NCBI RefSeq assembly: GCF_001457475.1
Contig: NZ_LN831029.1
Span: 5,208,001-5,272,000, forward strand
Origin: Achromobacter xylosoxidans
Lineage (GTDB): Bacteria; Pseudomonadota; Gammaproteobacteria; Burkholderiales; Burkholderiaceae_B
Reading direction: 5' to 3'
Length of the DNA stretch: 64,000 bases
Part shown: positions 61,526-64,000 of the stretch, piece by piece
Layout of the letters: each line of letters opens with the position of its first letter
How positions within the stretch are numbered: the stretch's first letter is position 1
Made by a program: the position numbers and the translations under genes
Notes under the pieces: generated by a model
What the model saw: only the letters and a program-made list of their open reading frames with translations
Databases searched by the model: none
What the model was told of the DNA's origin: nothing

Positions 61526-61932
61526 ATGAGCGCCACGATCACCCCGTATCATTCGGCGCGGGGTTCCCACTGCCATCGTCTACGAGGACGATTTGGCGAC
61601 CAGCTTCATGGACCAGGCTAGGCAACGCTGACCATGTGATCGCGGCCACCAAAGCGCAGGTCGAAAACATTCCCGACCTCGACGACGAGACAGCTGGCGC
61701 GCTGCTCCGGACCGCAGCGCGAATCGCACGCACCATCGAAGCCGCATTCCATCCGGATGGCATCACCATGATGCAGACGAAAAGACCAGCGGGTTGGCAA
61801 ACAGTGCCGCCTGTCCATCTGCACGTGCTGCCGCGCCATGATGGTGACGGCGTGACACTGAGATGGCCGCGCAAAGAGCCGTCGTTGACGGAACTCCAGT
61901 CGCGGGCCTCCCGGTTGACTGGCTTCGTTTAG
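61526..61932 (+). pseudogene. HIT-family protein, decayed
   Basis: Pieces in different frames make a HIT protein: MSATITPYHS at the start, then (after loss of the usual FCRIVAG part) PTAIVYEDDLATSFMDQ, a frame change near 61617, then HVIAATKAQVENIPDLDDET and MQTKRPAGWQTVP. The triad region reads PPVHLHVLPRH, so the first His of the H-x-H-x-H motif is replaced. Both the deletion and the altered triad indicate loss of function. Confidence 0.75.
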
Positions 61933-61964
61933 CCCCAACCAGCCGCAAACGTCGTCTCGGATGC

Positions 61965-62283
61965 CCCGCTATATTCAGCCATCGATAAACACCCCCGCGA
62001 ATGCCCCGGCCGGGTCTCAAACACTGACTTGGCCCAGGAGGTAGGGCTGTCTCCCTCCTCTGCGTTCGCAAAGTACTGATGCTGGAAGACATGGGAGTGA
62101 TCCACCGCTATGTCGCAGTGTTAGCCCCCCCCGAAGTGAGCTTGCCTCGCACTTTCATCGCACTGCGATCTCGAAGACTTTCGACGATTCCTAGACCAGC
62201 ACCTGACTTTCGCCAACGGAGTTCGGCGCGTGCAGACCGACATTCCTTGATCGATGATCAAGCAAACGCTTGAATTGCCGTTG
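61965..62283 (+). pseudogene. Lrp/AsnC-family regulator, decayed
   Basis: Three frame segments follow the order of an Lrp protein: RVSNTDLAQEVGLSPSSAFA (helix-turn-helix), MLEDMGVIHRYVAVLAPPEV, and, after an internal loss of about 40 codons, DLEDFRRFLDQHLTFANGVR with VQTDIP. Stops and frameshifts interrupt all of it; IKQTLELPL marks the former C-terminus. Confidence 0.75.
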
Positions 62284-62391
62284 CATTGCATCGCCCCCCT
62301 CTGGCTAAGGGGCTCCCAAACCATGACACCCATCCAGAACGCGACGTCTGACACAGCGGACGATAGCTCGTCTCGCAATCTCGTTCTTGTT

Positions 62392-62889
62392 CTAGCCTTC
62401 ACCTTCCTCAGAGTTGGCCCCCATCCCGAGGGCAACCTTCGACATCCCGTCATTGAGCTGGTTGATGTGGTACAGCAGAGATATCTTGTCGTCGAAGCGA
62501 AAGCTTGCCACCGCTTGACGATAGAACTCATAGATTCTTGGCTGGATTCCGTCCCAGAACGCCCGCCCCGGGGGCAGCATCACGACTTTCTTGGCACGCC
62601 TATCAGTTGGATCCACGACGCGCGCCACATGCCCTTCACGCTCCAAGCGCTTGAGAACTCCATCAAGACTTTGGCGGCTTACGACCAGATAGTCCGCAAG
62701 GTCGGAGAACGACATTCCATCTTTCACCTGGGGTCGCGACAAGGCTCCCAGCGTCGCCCACTGGACTGTGGTGATGCCAAGCTCCTTGACGGACTGGCGA
62801 TCCAAAGTGTTGCCAGCTTGGAACAGCCGAAAAAACAATCGGTTGTGAACGGCGGAAACCGATTGATCGTAGTTTTCGTTATCAGACAT
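62392..62889 (-). CDS. MarR-family regulator, BadR-like
   Basis: The 165-residue protein has the MarR winged helix (about 35-105: LGITTVQWATLGALSRPQV, MSFSDLADYLVVSRQSLDGV, LKRLEREGHVARVVDPTDRR) between dimerisation helices. In Rhodopseudomonas palustris the MarR protein BadR represses cyclohexanecarboxylate genes and responds to a pathway CoA ester. Location in the same cluster makes the same role likely here, with the perfect dyad at 58550-58577 as candidate operator. The frame is intact despite decay on both sides. Confidence 0.85.
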   Translation of the reverse strand: MSDNENYDQSVSAVHNRLFFRLFQAGNTLDRQSVKELGITTVQWATLGALSRPQVKDGMSFSDLADYLVVSRQSLDGVLKRLEREGHVARVVDPTDRRAKKVVMLPPGRAFWDGIQPRIYEFYRQAVASFRFDDKISLLYHINQLNDGMSKVALGMGANSEEGEG

Positions 62890-63350
62890 GCGCAGGTTAC
62901 TAGTCGGGGAGCTTCAAATAGTTCAGAATCGAGCCTTCAGGTAGCTGAACAACTCACGGGAACGATGGATGGCCACCGTACCGCGACCCATGAAGGCGCG
63001 TCTCCTCTTTGCGCCGCGAGCATCGACAACCCCTTGTCCATCTTAGCAGCTTTGCGCAAGGATGTTGACATAAATACCCGTTCGATTGAAGGCAGCGCCC
63101 AAATTGCCGGTCAAGTGCCCGTCGAGGCATGGGGCGCTGCACGTACCGGCGCCGCACCGACCGTTCGACCGACAGTCAGTCCCACAGGCGCTTCCCGAGA
63201 GTCGTCATCGCATCTCGGCGTACTACCGCACCAATGGCGGCGCCCGAAAGGCTGGATGTTGGATGATCGCTGCCCCCTTGTCACACCATCCGAATTCGCC
63301 CCTATTCCCAACCGGTTCGCACGTTCGCTTTCTGCGTCCCTCGCCCTTCT
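62890..63350. other. Unassigned stretch
   Basis: 461 bases without a recognisable gene. Short open frames on both strands have no family features and show no ribosome-binding sites. A pair GTTCAG/CTGAAC near 62926-62950, upstream of the marR gene, is the only dyad noticed. The rest may be heavily decayed coding DNA like its surroundings. Confidence 0.45.
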
Positions 63351-63815
63351 TCAACCCGGCTTTGCAGAAGGTGGTGCGAGCTTTTCAACCTCGTCGGGCC
63401 TACTGATAGCAACGCCGACAAAGATCTGAGCGACCTCGGCATCGGCGATGCGATAGTTGGACTCGGTGACGCTACGCGGCCCGAGCAACTCGCAGAAGCG
63501 CCGGAAGCTGCCGCGCGCCTCCGGGATAGTGACAGCGAACAGAGCCTCGCGCTGCCCGCCGACCTCGGCGCGCTCAACGACAAAGCGCAGCCGGCCGAAG
63601 TTCATGTTCGCGCCCGAGGTGATGGCGATGAAGTTTTGGCCTTTGCAGCCGTGCTCGGCCGCTTATTTCTTGATGGCTGCCACGCCCAGGGCGCCCGAGC
63701 GTTCGAGGAGGCGGCGAGTATCTTCGAACACATCTTTGATCGCAGCACAGGCGGCGTCGGTATCGACGACGAAGTCGTCAACTAGCGCCTGCGTAACGCG
63801 GAATGGAGCGCCCTA
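63351..63815 (-). pseudogene. ilvA (threonine ammonia-lyase) C-terminal fragment
   Basis: The minus strand reads VDDFVVDTDAACAAIKDVFE, DTRRLLERSGALGVAAIKK, an in-frame TAA where IlvA has Tyr, then AAEHGCKGQNFIAITSGANM and the regulatory ACT-like region (RFVVERAEVGGQREALFAVT, FCELLGPRSVTESNYRIADA), ending soon after ISRPDEVEKLA. The catalytic N-terminal half and the last part of the regulatory domain are missing. Threonine deaminase function is lost. Confidence 0.82.
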
Positions 63816-64000
63816 TCCCGTCCCTGCAGCGCTGCAAGGCGGCGTGGACATCGGCATCATGTACCTACCCCTGTATCGCGCATGCGTCGTGGTCGCATCC
63901 CTGATCGTGTGCTTCGCGACTTGGTACGTGATTGAGCGCACGCCCCTTGGAGCACGGCTGCGCGCAGCCACCGAACGCCCTCGGCTGACGCAAGCGCTGG
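63805..64000 (+). pseudogene. LivH-like permease fragment, cut by the window end
   Basis: The frame reads PYPVPAALQGGVDIGIMYLP, then CVVVASLIVCFATWYVIERT and GARLRAATERPRLTQALG, typical of the middle of LivH-type permeases. The first ~110 residues of the family are absent, and no start codon with a ribosome-binding site is present, so it is a 5'-truncated gene; whether it stays open beyond the window is unknown. Confidence 0.7.

Larger units (their letters stand above)
11540..64000. mobile_element. Integrated genomic island (left end at tRNA-Pro, right end not seen)
   Basis: The island is inferred from the split tRNA-Pro, a tyrosine integrase immediately inside it, and remains of a Tn4371-type conjugation module at 44.5-48.6 kb. 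The catabolic cargo carries local regulators. The decayed conjugation genes mean it is no longer self-transmissible by this module. The right limit is unknown; several independent insertions could be stacked, since the region from 48.7 kb onward is functionally distinct and ends in a zone of broken housekeeping-type genes. Confidence 0.6.

Noticed and set aside
1..64000. CRISPR arrays, insertion sequences with inverted ends, and rRNA genes
   Set aside because: No regularly spaced repeats, transposase motifs or rRNA-like sequence were seen on reading both strands.

Overview
The window reads as high-GC betaproteobacterial DNA, most like Bordetella or Achromobacter (Alcaligenaceae). The grounds are codon use, many acyl-CoA enzymes, an orphan Bug-type solute receptor and a Tn4371-family conjugation remnant. 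The species cannot be fixed from sequence alone. 

Left flank (1-11.5 kb): ordinary chromosomal genes. They are a fasciclin-domain end, a DUF1275 membrane protein, an aldo/keto reductase divergent from an AraC regulator, a LysR regulator with a YcaC-type hydrolase, a fatty-acid-hydroxylase-family membrane enzyme, YdcH-like and BssS-like small proteins, a LysE/ArgO exporter, an AhpD-fold protein and a glycosyltransferase pair. This block ends at 11495-11539 in the 3' half of a tRNA-Pro(UGG) gene with its terminator; the 5' half is missing. A tyrosine integrase (11721-13211) follows, so an integrated element starts here. No right end is visible.

Island, part 1 (13-44 kb): a large acyl-CoA catabolic block. 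It holds an acyl-CoA dehydrogenase remnant; a MocR regulator divergent from an IscS-like cysteine desulfurase; a TetR-controlled hydratase/nitronate-monooxygenase-like pair; and a ScoAB CoA-transferase. A LysR regulator lies divergent to a long operon (hydratase, 3-hydroxyisobutyrate-dehydrogenase-like enzyme, complete Liv ABC importer, SDR, Dabb protein, old-yellow-enzyme oxidoreductase). Two overlapping IclR regulators face a ten-gene operon (33.4-44.2 kb) with an AtuA protein, a biotin-dependent acyl-CoA carboxylase, a CaiB CoA-transferase, MaoC, a Bug receptor, a nitronate-monooxygenase-like flavoprotein and two hydratases. A 17-base sequence is shared exactly by the iclR upstream region and the atuA-operon promoter, which ties regulator to operon 12 kb away. 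The substrate is unknown; this block is the best candidate for an undescribed pathway.

Island, part 2 (44.5-48.6 kb): a scar of a Tn4371-type conjugation module. It contains a traG'-'trbD fusion, a trbE'-'lysR chimera with an in-frame amber codon, an intact eexN lipoprotein gene and a twice-frameshifted lysR.

Island, part 3 (48.7-62.9 kb): a set matching the aerobic cyclohexanecarboxylate route to pimelyl-CoA (CoA ligase, acyl-CoA dehydrogenase, BadK-like hydratase, BadH, BadI). With it are a dienoyl-CoA-reductase-like enzyme, an AAHS transporter and a BadR-like MarR regulator. A perfect 11-bp-arm dyad overlaps the predicted promoter of the operon. The right edge (61.5-64 kb) is a decay zone with broken HIT, Lrp, ilvA and livH genes.
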